This document shows, piece by piece, positions 1 to 8,856 of a stretch of DNA of 64,000 bases. The stretch is from NCBI RefSeq assembly GCF_014252115.1, contig NZ_CP059211.1:310001-374000 (forward strand), in the 5' to 3' direction. Under the pieces are notes generated by a model, which saw nothing but the letters and a program-made list of their open reading frames with translations, did no database searches and was not told the DNA's origin. Position numbers and translations under genes: made by a program. This stretch comes from Blattabacterium cuenoti. Lineage in GTDB: Bacteria > Bacteroidota > Bacteroidia > Flavobacteriales > Blattabacteriaceae. Every line of letters starts with the position of its first letter. The first letter of the stretch is position 1.

Positions 1-705
1 GATGTAGTATTTCGTTTCATTCGAAAATAATTTTTTTACATTTTTTATGTTATTCATTACTCTTGGAATGAGAATACCTTTAACGTCATCAACTATACGT
101 TGATGCATTTTTTCTTTTGTATCAAATTCATCATGTTGAGTTGAAATTACAATTGTGTGAATATGTACCGGTACATTGGTGTCAGAATATTCTAAAGTTA
201 CTTGAGATTTTGCATCTGGACGTAAATAAGTCATTTCTTCTCCTTCATTTCTGAGAAATGAAAGTTCTTTTAATATATGATGTGATATTTCCAAAGATAA
301 AGGCATATAATTTTCCGCTTCTTTCACTGCATAACCAAATACAATACATTGATCTCCAGCTCCTTGTTCTTCTTTTTTTAATCTATGAATTCCCTCTAAT
401 AGATCTAAAGATTGCTCTTGAATAGCAGAAAGAATTCCACAAGAATCTGCATGAAATCTATATTCATTTTTAGTGTACCCTATTTTTCTAAGGATATCGC
501 GAGCTATTTTTTTAACATTAACCCAAGTCTTAGAATTGACTTCTCCAGATAATATAATTTGTCCCGTGGTGACTAAAGTTTCTATAGCTACTTTGGCATT
601 TGGATCATACGCTAAAAAATGATCTAGTATTGAATCAGATATTTGATCTGAGATCTTATCGGGGTGACCTTCTGAAACAGATTCGCTAGTAAATAAATAA
701 GCCAT
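1..705 (-). CDS. metK: S-adenosylmethionine synthetase, N-terminal part
   Basis: MetK makes S-adenosylmethionine from methionine and ATP in the cytoplasm. Reading the minus strand from the ATG at 705 gives MAYLFTSESVSEGHPDKISD, the characteristic MetK start with the ATP-binding GHPDK segment. It continues in frame to the window edge with further family segments such as GAGDQ. About 235 residues are visible; the C-terminal part lies before base 1. The start sits 18 bases after the stop of the DAHP synthase gene on the same strand, so metK may be the last gene of the aromatic operon. SAM is used by prmC, rsmI and queA in this window. Confidence 0.96.
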   Translation of the reverse strand, partial: MAYLFTSESVSEGHPDKISDQISDSILDHFLAYDPNAKVAIETLVTTGQIILSGEVNSKTWVNVKKIARDILRKIGYTKNEYRFHADSCGILSAIQEQSLDLLEGIHRLKKEEQGAGDQCIVFGYAVKEAENYMPLSLEISHHILKELSFLRNEGEEMTYLRPDAKSQVTLEYSDTNVPVHIHTIVISTQHDEFDTKEKMHQRIVDDVKGILIPRVMNNIKNVKKLFSNETKYYI

Positions 706-723
706 TTTTATGACTTTTATGAA

Positions 724-1800
724 TTATCTAATTTGATTTTGAATTTTGATGGATTCTTGATGCAAAAGTTTGAAAATACCTTCAAGTAATTCTTCGGAAA
801 TTCCTAAATTTTTCCCCAAATTAATAGATTTTTCCATAATATCTTTCCATCTATTAGGTTGAAAAATTTCAATATCTGAAGCTTTTTTCAAAGTTCCTAA
901 TTTTTTGGAAATATTCATTCTTTCCGCTAAAAGTGAAATAATATTTTCATCCAATTCATCAATAAAAATCCTAAAAGAATCCAAATATTTTTGACTTTTT
1001 TGATCATATTTTTCGATATATGTTAATTCTTTTAACATCTTCAAAAGGTTTTCTGGTGTGATTTGTTGTTTAGCATCGCTCCAAGCACTATCAGGATCAC
1101 AATGACTTTCTATCATTAACCCTTCACATTGAAAATGATAAGCTTTTTTCGCTATATCAAAAATTCCTTCTTTACTCCCACAAATATGTGAAGGATCACA
1201 TAGAATAGGGATTCTAGGAAATTTTTTTCTAAAATTTAATAAAAGATTCCAATTAGGCTGATTACGATATTTTGAGTTTTTGTAGGTATAAAACCCACGA
1301 TGTATAACTCCTAATTTTCTAATTCCTTTACTCAATAAACGTTCTAAAGCTCCTATCCATAATTCTATATCAGGATGAATAGGGTTTTTTACTAAAATGA
1401 TTTGATTACGTTCTCCTTCCATAGCATCCGCTATTTCTTGAATCGTAAAAGGACTTGCCGTACTTCTAGCACCTATCCAAAGAATATCTATTCCAAAAGA
1501 AATGGCTAATTTAACATGTTCTGCATTGGCTATTTCTGTAGCTAACATTAATCCCGTATTTTTTTTTACCTTACTGAGCCATTCAAGTCCTTTTTTTCCA
1601 ACGCCTTCGAAATTATTGGGTTTTGTTCTAGGTTTCCATATTCCAGCTCTAAATACTTGAACATAAGAAGAGTTCAATCTATTGGCTGTTTCTAATATTT
1701 GTTCTTCATTTTCTGCACTACAAGGTCCAGATATAATGAATGGTTGATTCCGTTTATCAATCCAAGATCTGTCTATACTATTATTCAATTTTTCCATCAC
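724..1800 (-). CDS. DAHP synthase / chorismate mutase fusion
   Basis: This bifunctional enzyme of 358 residues covers two steps of aromatic synthesis. Residues about 15-260 are a DAHP synthase of the KDO8P-like type (segments ISGPCSAEN, RAGIWKPRT, GARSTASP, CDPSHICG). They condense phosphoenolpyruvate and erythrose 4-phosphate. Residues about 265-350 are an AroQ-type chorismate mutase helix bundle (DELDENIISLLAERM, then IEIFQPNRW). The order is that usual in Bacteroidota. It is the last biosynthetic gene of the operon pheA-aminotransferase-tyrA, 37 bases after tyrA. Fusing the first step of the pathway to the chorismate branch step suggests feedback control through the mutase domain, which is inference. 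Confidence 0.95.
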   Translation of the reverse strand: MMEKLNNSIDRSWIDKRNQPFIISGPCSAENEEQILETANRLNSSYVQVFRAGIWKPRTKPNNFEGVGKKGLEWLSKVKKNTGLMLATEIANAEHVKLAISFGIDILWIGARSTASPFTIQEIADAMEGERNQIILVKNPIHPDIELWIGALERLLSKGIRKLGVIHRGFYTYKNSKYRNQPNWNLLLNFRKKFPRIPILCDPSHICGSKEGIFDIAKKAYHFQCEGLMIESHCDPDSAWSDAKQQITPENLLKMLKELTYIEKYDQKSQKYLDSFRIFIDELDENIISLLAERMNISKKLGTLKKASDIEIFQPNRWKDIMEKSINLGKNLGISEELLEGIFKLLHQESIKIQNQIR

Positions 1801-1837
1801 AATACATTTAATTTACACATATTTTTTATCTTTTATT

Positions 1838-2674
1838 CTATCTTTTTATATCGTTTGCCTTTTTCATATATTGATTTATTTCATTATATTTTTTGTCTAT
1901 CAAATGATTACGAAATTTATTTAAATGATCAATATACGAATCTATGGATTGAATCATATTCTCTCTATTTGAGATAAAAATAGGCAACCATGTTTCAGGC
2001 TTACTTTTCGCTAAACGTGTAGTTGAATCTAATCCACTTCCCATCATATTATTAAAAATCGTTTTTTCATTCTCAAATTTTTTTAAAACTGTATTAGCTA
2101 AAGCAAAAGAAATCACATGAGGTAAATGAGATATATAAGCAATATATAAATCATGTTCTTTAGAAGTCATATAAATCATACCCATATTCATAATAGAATA
2201 GATTTTTATGACGATAGACATTGCATCTGGAGAACTAAGTTCAGAATCACAAATAATACATGTTTTATTATTAAACAAACCAGAATAAGCTGAAAAAGGT
2301 CCAGAATTTTCAATTCCTGCAATCGGATGTGTTGCTACAAAACGATTTCTTTTAGGATGAGAGAAAATTCTATTACAAATATCATATTTAGTAGATCCAG
2401 TATCTAAAATGACTGTGTCTGTATTGATTCTATTCAGAATACTTGGAAGTATTTTTTCTATTCTATTTACGGGAATAGATAAAATAATCACTGAAGATTG
2501 TATAATAAGATCCTGAAAAGGAATTATCTCATCTACAATTCCAAGTTTGACAGCATGTAAAGCGTTTTCTTTATTAGAATCTGTTCCTATAAATTTATCA
2601 CCAAAACTTGATTTTCTCAATCCTAAAGCAATGGATCCGCCAATCAATCCTAATCCTATTATTCCAATAATCAT
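1838..2674 (-). CDS. tyrA: Prephenate dehydrogenase
   Basis: TyrA oxidatively decarboxylates prephenate to 4-hydroxyphenylpyruvate, the tyrosine precursor, using NAD(P). The 278-residue protein opens with a Rossmann fold whose GLGLIGGS (residues 7-14) is the dinucleotide loop. ATHPIAGIENSGP matches the conserved substrate-site segment of the family, and SHLPHVISFALA belongs to the helical dimer domain. There is no ACT domain or chorismate mutase part; the mutase sits on the DAHP synthase two genes on. The start overlaps the stop of the aminotransferase gene by 4 bases, indicating translational coupling. Confidence 0.95.
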   Translation of the reverse strand: MIIGIIGLGLIGGSIALGLRKSSFGDKFIGTDSNKENALHAVKLGIVDEIIPFQDLIIQSSVIILSIPVNRIEKILPSILNRINTDTVILDTGSTKYDICNRIFSHPKRNRFVATHPIAGIENSGPFSAYSGLFNNKTCIICDSELSSPDAMSIVIKIYSIMNMGMIYMTSKEHDLYIAYISHLPHVISFALANTVLKKFENEKTIFNNMMGSGLDSTTRLAKSKPETWLPIFISNRENMIQSIDSYIDHLNKFRNHLIDKKYNEINQYMKKANDIKR

Positions 2675-3816
2675 GAAAAAATTCTATTTTTTGCCTGTTC
2701 TAAAATTTCAATTGGACAACACATAGAAAATCTTATATATCCTTTACCATTATGCCCAAACACTCTACCAGGTGTAATAAATATGTGATACTTTTTGAGG
2801 ATTTTTTCTGACCATATATGATCATTTTTATCTGCATCAGTTATTTTTGCCCAAACAAATATTCCAGAACTTTTTTTTGTATATTTTAAGTTTAAGCGAT
2901 CACATATTTTCCATATAATTTTTCTTCGTTTAAAATATTCAACATTAAGATTTTCAATCCATTTTGAATCATGATTCATAGCTTCTATAGCTCCAATTTG
3001 TATGGGATAATACATACCAGAATCCATTTGACTTTTTATTTTCAATATATTCTGAATAAATTCTTTTTTTCCTACTATCATTCCAACACGCCATCCAGGC
3101 ATATTGTAAGTCTTACTTAAAGTATTTAATTCCAAAGCTATATCCTTCGCTCCTTTCACATTAAAAATACTTAAAGGCCGTTTATGATTTAATATAACAC
3201 TATAAGGATTATCGTGAACTAGTAACACATTTTTTTTCTTCGCAAAAAGAACAATTTCTTCTAATTTTTCAAAAGGAATTGTTGCCCCCGTAGGCATGTG
3301 AGGATAATTTATCCACATTATTTTTGCTTTTACCCCAGACAGATTTTCCAATCTAGGAATCCAATTTTTATCCTCATGAAGATCATAATAAATAATTTTT
3401 GCTTCCAAAAGTTTGGATACAGAAGAATAAGCAGGATACCCAGGATCAGGAATTAATACTTCATCGCCTTTATCTAAATAAGACATACTTATATGCATAA
3501 TTCCTTCTTTAGATCCCATCAATGGTAAAATTTCATATTTATAATCAATATCAACTTGATATATTTTTTTATACCAATTAGAAATAGCATGACGTAACGG
3601 TTCTATTCCAATATAACTTTGATAAGTATTAGCGTATTTTAATTCTGAGGCTTTTTTCATTTTATCTACAACACCATATGGTGGAAGAAGATCAGGATTT
3701 CCAATCCCTAAATTAATGATTTTCAAACCATCTTTTTCAAGATTGCGAATTTCCTTCATTTTTTCGGAAAAGAAGTATTCCGATATTTTATGCATTCTTT
3801 TTGCTGATACAATCAT
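2671..3816 (-). CDS. Class I/II PLP-dependent aminotransferase (aromatic operon)
   Basis: This is a 381-residue fold-type I aminotransferase. INLGIGNPDLLPP near the N-terminus, PGYPAY, NYPHMPTGA and LSKTYNMPGWRVG are visible; the lysine of SKT is the expected PLP Schiff-base residue, and the final arginine segment (GKGYIRFSMC) binds the substrate carboxylate. Its place between pheA and tyrA, with 4-base overlaps on both sides, indicates that it transaminates phenylpyruvate and hydroxyphenylpyruvate to phenylalanine and tyrosine. The family also includes aspartate and LL-diaminopimelate aminotransferases. Specificity cannot be read from sequence alone, and a single broad enzyme could serve several pathways in a reduced genome. 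Confidence 0.88.
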   Translation of the reverse strand: MIVSAKRMHKISEYFFSEKMKEIRNLEKDGLKIINLGIGNPDLLPPYGVVDKMKKASELKYANTYQSYIGIEPLRHAISNWYKKIYQVDIDYKYEILPLMGSKEGIMHISMSYLDKGDEVLIPDPGYPAYSSVSKLLEAKIIYYDLHEDKNWIPRLENLSGVKAKIMWINYPHMPTGATIPFEKLEEIVLFAKKKNVLLVHDNPYSVILNHKRPLSIFNVKGAKDIALELNTLSKTYNMPGWRVGMIVGKKEFIQNILKIKSQMDSGMYYPIQIGAIEAMNHDSKWIENLNVEYFKRRKIIWKICDRLNLKYTKKSSGIFVWAKITDADKNDHIWSEKILKKYHIFITPGRVFGHNGKGYIRFSMCCPIEILEQAKNRIFS

Positions 3817-4652
3817 TCGGTTTTCATTCCATTTTTATATTCTCCCATAATAGATAACTGATGAAGACAGGGATTTTTTTTAATTTTTTTTTTCATTTTT
3901 TCATAATCTTTTATATTGCTAAATATAATGTCTACATAAAATGAATATTCCCAAGGTCTTTGTATGATAGGAATGGATTGTATTTTCGTCATGTTAATTC
4001 CAAGACTAGATATAAGACTCAGTATCTGAGATAAACTTCCAGTAGTATGCAATATTTTGAATATTAATGAAGCTTTATTAAAAAAATAATCATTTTCTTG
4101 TTTAGAAGAATTTTTAATAATAAAAAATCTAGTAAAATTACTTGTAACAGTTTGTATATTCTTAGAAATGATATCCAAACCATATTCTTTAGCCGCATTT
4201 TCAGAAGCTATTGCAGCCAAACCTTTTTTTTTGCATATAGAAATATGTTGAGCAGCCGAAGCTGTATCTGAATATTCGGATATTTTTATATAAGGATGTG
4301 CATCTGTGAATGATTCACATTGTAAAATAGCCATAGGATGAGAATATATTTCTTTAATATCCTCTATGTTTTGTCCTGGGTAAGCCATGAGATGATGTTG
4401 TATAGGCATATATACTTCTCCCACTATTTTCAAATTGTACTCAGATAAAAGACTGTAATTCGTCAAAATTGTACCCGCTATGCTATTTTCTATAGCCATA
4501 ACCCCAATATTTACATTAGATTTTGCAACAGAAACAGCTAATTCTCTAAAAGAAGAACATTCCATCAACTTATAATTACACCCTTCAAAATATCTAGAAA
4601 CAGCTGCATGATGAAAACATCCTTTAATTCCTTGTATCGCTATTTTTTTCAT
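3813..4652 (-). CDS. pheA: Prephenate dehydratase with ACT domain
   Basis: PheA converts prephenate to phenylpyruvate, the phenylalanine precursor. The 279-residue protein has the periplasmic-binding-like dehydratase domain at about residues 1-180 (IQGIKGCFHHAA, IENSIAGTI, and NFTRFFII carrying the catalytic TRF). A C-terminal ACT domain follows at about 195-270 (GSLSQILSLISSLGINMTKI). ACT domains in this family give phenylalanine feedback control, so the regulatory part appears to be kept. There is no chorismate mutase domain here. This is the first gene of the four-gene aromatic operon, and its start faces mntH across 180 bases. Confidence 0.95.
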   Translation of the reverse strand: MKKIAIQGIKGCFHHAAVSRYFEGCNYKLMECSSFRELAVSVAKSNVNIGVMAIENSIAGTILTNYSLLSEYNLKIVGEVYMPIQHHLMAYPGQNIEDIKEIYSHPMAILQCESFTDAHPYIKISEYSDTASAAQHISICKKKGLAAIASENAAKEYGLDIISKNIQTVTSNFTRFFIIKNSSKQENDYFFNKASLIFKILHTTGSLSQILSLISSLGINMTKIQSIPIIQRPWEYSFYVDIIFSNIKDYEKMKKKIKKNPCLHQLSIMGEYKNGMKTE

Positions 4653-4756
4653 GAAAAAGTAAAGAAAGATTGAATCGCTATTAATGAAAAGCGGAAAAAA
4701 ATTTAAAGCAAATATAAAAAATTATTCTATTTTATTTAGGCAATTTTTTTAAATTT

Positions 4757-4781
4757 TTATCAATTGATATGGAATTGATAA
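4757..4781. promoter_or_regulatory. Inverted repeat upstream of mntH, candidate operator
   Basis: Perfect 9-base arms TTATCAATT and AATTGATAA flank a 7-base spacer, 51 bases before the mntH start and in the divergent pheA-mntH gap. Position and symmetry suit a metal-responsive repressor site, but no regulator gene is in the window, and AT-rich DNA yields such repeats by chance. Confidence 0.35.
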
Positions 4782-4832
4782 CAAAAAGATTAAAACAATT
4801 AACTTTATGTTTTTGTATTCTACTATTTTATT

Positions 4833-6173
4833 ATGCAAAATAAAAAATCTTCTATAGGATGGAGAAATGAGAATCAGCATCCATCTCTTTCGGAAGTTTT
4901 TTCTTCCGTTTCTGTTCCTAAACAGAAAGGAATATGGAAAAAACTTTTTGCTTTTACAGGACCAGGATTATTAATTGCTGTAGGATACATGGATCCTGGA
5001 AATTGGGCTACAGACATTGCCGGAGGATCTAAATTTGGTTATATGCTTTTATCTGTTATTTTTATATCCAATTTTTTTGCTATTATTTTGCAACATTTAG
5101 CTTTAAAATTGGGAATTGTTTGTGAGAGAGATTTAGCACAAGCTTGTAGAGATCATTATCCACCCTATATTAATTTTATGCTATGGATTTTATGTGAAAT
5201 CGCAATTGCTGCTTGTGATTTAGCAGAAATTATTGGTTCTGTATTAGCCTTAAAATTGCTTTTTGGTGTTCCTATGACATGGGGTGTATTTATTACAGTT
5301 ATAGATGTTTTAATTATTTTATTTTTCCAATATAAAGGTTTTAGATATATTGAAAGTGTAGTAGCAGCTTTAATTTTTACAATTATAGTTTGTTTTAGTT
5401 TTGAAATTATTAGCTCAAAACCTGAAATTATTCCCATATTAAAAGGAATTGTACCCAATCCTGAAATTATTAGAAACTCGCATTCTTTCTACATATCTAT
5501 AGGAATATTAGGAGCTACGGTAATGCCTCACAATCTTTATCTTCACTCAAGTATCATACAAACCAGAAATTACCCACGTACTATTGAAGGAAAAAAAATG
5601 GCTATAAAATATGCGACCATAGATAGCACTTTATCGTTATCCTTAGCATTTTTTATCAATGCAGCTATATTAATTGTATCTGCTGCTACTTTTCATAAAG
5701 CCGGACATACAGAAGTTGCAGACATTATGGATGCACATAAACTTTTAACTCCTCTATTAGGTTCCAGTTTAGCTGGAATTTTTTTTGCATTGGCTTTATT
5801 AGCATCAGGACAAAATTCAACGTTAACTGGAACTTTAGCTGGACAGATAGTAATGGAGGGGTTTCTAAATATAAAATTAAAACCCTGGATACGAAGATTA
5901 ATCACGAGACTTATAGCTATTGTTCCAGCTATGATTGCTTCTATTGTTTATGGAGAAAAAGGAACAACTGAATTATTAATAATTAGTCAAATCATTTTAT
6001 CAATACAACTAAGTTTTGCTATTGTTCCATTAGTTAATTTTACAGGAAATTATGAAAAAATGGGACCGTTTGTTAACGGAACTATTTTAAAGATAATATC
6101 TTGGGTTATTACAATTATTATTGTATTACTAAATTTATTTTTAATATATGACACTTTCTTAGGAAGAAGATAA
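4833..6173 (+). CDS. mntH: Nramp-family divalent metal (Mn2+/Fe2+) transporter
   Basis: MntH imports manganese, and often iron, with protons across the inner membrane. The 446-residue protein has about eleven hydrophobic segments. The two Nramp metal-site motifs are intact: DPGN (residues 54-57) in the first membrane helix and MPHN (near 231) in the sixth. A charged N-terminal tail of about 35 residues precedes the first helix. It is transcribed alone, divergently from the aromatic operon, and its last 15 bases overlap the 3' end of rplI on the other strand. Manganese supply would suit SodA and class I ribonucleotide reductase. An inverted repeat upstream may be its operator. Confidence 0.95.
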   Translation: MQNKKSSIGWRNENQHPSLSEVFSSVSVPKQKGIWKKLFAFTGPGLLIAVGYMDPGNWATDIAGGSKFGYMLLSVIFISNFFAIILQHLALKLGIVCERDLAQACRDHYPPYINFMLWILCEIAIAACDLAEIIGSVLALKLLFGVPMTWGVFITVIDVLIILFFQYKGFRYIESVVAALIFTIIVCFSFEIISSKPEIIPILKGIVPNPEIIRNSHSFYISIGILGATVMPHNLYLHSSIIQTRNYPRTIEGKKMAIKYATIDSTLSLSLAFFINAAILIVSAATFHKAGHTEVADIMDAHKLLTPLLGSSLAGIFFALALLASGQNSTLTGTLAGQIVMEGFLNIKLKPWIRRLITRLIAIVPAMIASIVYGEKGTTELLIISQIILSIQLSFAIVPLVNFTGNYEKMGPFVNGTILKIISWVITIIIVLLNLFLIYDTFLGRR

Positions 6174-6611
6174 TACTTCAAAATTTAACGAAAACTCGCG
6201 TTTTCTATGTAATCTAATGGTTGCCTGATGTTTTCCTATTGTTTTAATGACTTTATTACCAGGTGTTCTAATAAATTTTTTATCTATACTGATCCCTTCT
6301 TTATTCAAAATTTTCATCAAATATTGATTATTAATTGAACCGAAAAGTTTTCCTCCTTTACCTACCTTAACAGGTATTTTTATAGTTAATTTTCTTAATT
6401 TATTTTCTATTTCTTTCGATTTTTCAATTAAAAAACTTTCTTTTTTAGAACGTTGTTTCAATATTTCATGAATATTTTTTACAGTTCCAGGTAACGCTAA
6501 AACAGCATATCCTTTAGGAATTAGATAATTCCTAGCATAACCAGGTTTTACATCGATTTCATCGTACTGAAATCCCAGATTTTCTATGTCTTTTTTGAGA
6601 ATAATTTTCAT
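6159..6611 (-). CDS. rplI: 50S ribosomal protein L9
   Basis: L9 binds 23S rRNA at the base of the L1 stalk and protrudes from the ribosome. The 150-residue protein begins MKIILKKDIENLG, then DVKPGYARNYLIPKG, the L9 signature. A long charged helix (residues about 40-80) and the C-terminal domain with GKLFGSINNQ follow. It is the last gene of rpsF-rpsR-rplI, 3 bases after rpsR. Its stop overlaps the mntH 3' end by 15 bases, tail to tail. Confidence 0.96.
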   Translation of the reverse strand: MKIILKKDIENLGFQYDEIDVKPGYARNYLIPKGYAVLALPGTVKNIHEILKQRSKKESFLIEKSKEIENKLRKLTIKIPVKVGKGGKLFGSINNQYLMKILNKEGISIDKKFIRTPGNKVIKTIGKHQATIRLHRKREFSLNFEVLSSS

Positions 6612-6614
6612 TTT

Positions 6615-6926
6615 TTATTTTAAATCATCTGTAACAAAAGGTAAAAGACCAATCTGTCTGCATCTTTTAATAGCCGCATTTAACTTATTTTGATTTTTTT
6701 GTAAAGTACCTGTAATACGACGTGGTAAAATTTTCCCTTGCGCATTCAGAAATTTTATTAAAAATGTAGGATCTTTGTAATCTATATATTTAATATTTCT
6801 TTTTTTAAAAAAGCAATATTTTTTTTCTACTTTAGTTTCTATTTTAATAGGAGATAAATATCTTAATTCATTATCTACTGTTGCTTGTTTTGTATGTTTA
6901 TGAGATTCCTCTAATAATAATATCAT
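6615..6926 (-). CDS. rpsR: 30S ribosomal protein S18
   Basis: S18 pairs with S6 on the platform of the small subunit. The 103-residue product carries KKYCFFKKRNIKYIDYKDP, then LPRRITGT and AIKRCRQIGLLPF, the conserved S18 core. About 33 residues precede this core; this N-terminal extension is longer than the roughly 75-residue S18 of E. coli. The start overlaps the rpsF stop by 4 bases, so S6 and S18 are translationally coupled, in keeping with their direct contact. Confidence 0.96.
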   Translation of the reverse strand: MILLLEESHKHTKQATVDNELRYLSPIKIETKVEKKYCFFKKRNIKYIDYKDPTFLIKFLNAQGKILPRRITGTLQKNQNKLNAAIKRCRQIGLLPFVTDDLK

Positions 6927-7273
6927 AATTCTTCATTTTTTTTTAACAGTTTTTTTCTTCTTATTTCAGCATATTCTATTCCATACTTGTTTAGTTTTAC
7001 AGTTAAAAAACGTAATATACGTTCATCTTGTCTTAATTTCAATTCTAAATTAGAAACCCAATCAGATTCTAACAAAAATTCAAGTAAATGATAACAACCA
7101 CTTTGTTTTTTTTGAATGGGATAAGCTAATTTTTTTAAACCCCAATGTTCCTGATGAATAATTTTTCCTTTTTTTTGTATGATATAATTTTCATATTCTT
7201 TTGCTGTTTCTTTTGCTTGATCATCAGATAATATAGGAGTTATTATTATAATATTTTCATAATGTTTAAGCAT
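6923..7273 (-). CDS. rpsF: 30S ribosomal protein S6
   Basis: S6 binds the central domain of 16S rRNA together with S18. The 116-residue product starts MLKHYENIIIITPILSDDQ and contains GLKKLAYPIQKKQSGCYHLL, the family core, ending with a basic tail. It heads the rpsF-rpsR-rplI operon. No Shine-Dalgarno motif precedes the start; the leader is a run of A and T. Confidence 0.96.
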   Translation of the reverse strand: MLKHYENIIIITPILSDDQAKETAKEYENYIIQKKGKIIHQEHWGLKKLAYPIQKKQSGCYHLLEFLLESDWVSNLELKLRQDERILRFLTVKLNKYGIEYAEIRRKKLLKKNEEL

Positions 7274-7332
7274 TGAATTTTTTTTACGAATAATGTAAAT
7301 CTATATTTTTATGTTCTTTTTTCAAAAACATT

Positions 7333-8844
7333 CTAAATTTTTTCTTTGATTTGATTGATTAGTTTTTCGACACGTCGCATACTTTCTTCTTTTCCTAACA
7401 TTTCCAAAATTATGAAAATATCAATTCCTTTTAAAGATCCCACTAAAGAAAAACGGAATAATTGCATGATTTGATGCTTATTTTTTATTGTTTTAAACAA
7501 ACATCTCAAATTTATAGACGTAAATTGATTCAGATTTATATTACATAATAATATTTTTTTTGCATTTTCTAATTGAACAATGGTTTTTTCATTACAAATT
7601 TTTTTGAAAAAACTAGCTTCATAAAAACTAGGAGAAATAAAAAAATAAAAAGAATGTTCCCATATTTCATGAATAAAATGAATTCTATCCATTGTCAAAT
7701 AGATTACTTTCCATAAGTAATTTTTTTTGAAAAAAATAGAATGCGTTTTTATTTTTTTTGAAAGAAATACAAATATTTCTTCCTGTTTTTTATTTAAATA
7801 TTTTTTATTGAACCAATTCGCTTTTTTTATATTAAAATAAACACCAGATTTAGTTATTTTTTCTAAAGAAAATAAATTGATTAATTCTTGTAGAGAAAAA
7901 ATTTCTCTTTTAATTCCAGGATTCCATCCTAATAAAGCTAACATATTCACAAACGCTTCTGGAAAATAACCTAATTCTCTATATCCTGGTATAACAACTT
8001 TAGTTTTTGGAATTTTCCATTGTATAGGATATATAGGAAAATTAAAACTATCTGTATTCCTTTTGCTAATCTTTCCTTTTCCATTATTTCTTAAAATCAA
8101 AGGCAAATGTGCAAAATTAGGAGGAGTCCAACCCAAAGCTCTATATAATAATACATGCAGAGACATAGATGGAAGCCATTCTTCTCCTCTGATAACGTGA
8201 GTTATTTTCATCAAGTAATCGTCTATTGTATTAGCTAAATGATAAGTAGCTACCCCATCGGATTTTAACAAAACTTTATCATCTAAATTATCTGTATCAA
8301 CTATTATGTTACCACGTATTATATCATACATTTTCAATTTCTCTCCAGGTTCTATTTTAAATCGAATCACATAAGAACAAGATCGCAATTTATCATGCAA
8401 TTGTTTTTCTGTCATAGTTAAAGAATTATTCAGATCCATTCTAATTTTAGAATTATAAGAAAAAATTAATCCACGATGATTATATTCTTTTCTTTTTTGA
8501 TCTAGATCTATGTCAAAAGCATAATAAGCATTTCCTTTTTTTAATAATTTATTGACATATGTACGATAAACATCCAATCTTTTAGATTGATAATAAGGAA
8601 AATAATGGCCTCCATATCCTACGCCTTCATCCGGTTCTATGTTACACCATTTTAATGCTTCCAAAATATACGATTCAGAACTTTTTACAAATCTTTTTTG
8701 ATCAGTATCTTCTATTCTAAGAATAAATGCTCCGTTATGTTTTTTAGCAAAAAGATAATTATATAATGCTGTTCTAATTCCACCTAAATGAAGTGGGCCT
8801 GTAGGACTAGGAGCAAAACGAACTCTTACAGAATCTAGTGACAT
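7333..8844 (-). CDS. gltX: Glutamyl-tRNA synthetase
   Basis: GltX charges tRNA-Glu. The 503-residue class I synthetase has FAPSPTGPLHLGGIRTALYN, with HLGG (residues 19-22) as the HIGH motif. GKISKR (near residue 255) is the KMSKS equivalent. The Rossmann core and the helical anticodon-binding region are both present, and the length is normal. It lies 12 bases downstream of mnmE on the same strand and probably shares its transcript. Confidence 0.96.
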   Translation of the reverse strand: MSLDSVRVRFAPSPTGPLHLGGIRTALYNYLFAKKHNGAFILRIEDTDQKRFVKSSESYILEALKWCNIEPDEGVGYGGHYFPYYQSKRLDVYRTYVNKLLKKGNAYYAFDIDLDQKRKEYNHRGLIFSYNSKIRMDLNNSLTMTEKQLHDKLRSCSYVIRFKIEPGEKLKMYDIIRGNIIVDTDNLDDKVLLKSDGVATYHLANTIDDYLMKITHVIRGEEWLPSMSLHVLLYRALGWTPPNFAHLPLILRNNGKGKISKRNTDSFNFPIYPIQWKIPKTKVVIPGYRELGYFPEAFVNMLALLGWNPGIKREIFSLQELINLFSLEKITKSGVYFNIKKANWFNKKYLNKKQEEIFVFLSKKIKTHSIFFKKNYLWKVIYLTMDRIHFIHEIWEHSFYFFISPSFYEASFFKKICNEKTIVQLENAKKILLCNINLNQFTSINLRCLFKTIKNKHQIMQLFRFSLVGSLKGIDIFIILEMLGKEESMRRVEKLINQIKEKI

Positions 8845-8856
8845 AATTGATAAATA

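Noticed and set aside
5165..5905. Minus-strand open frames opposite mntH
   Set aside because: Antisense shadows of an intact transporter gene.
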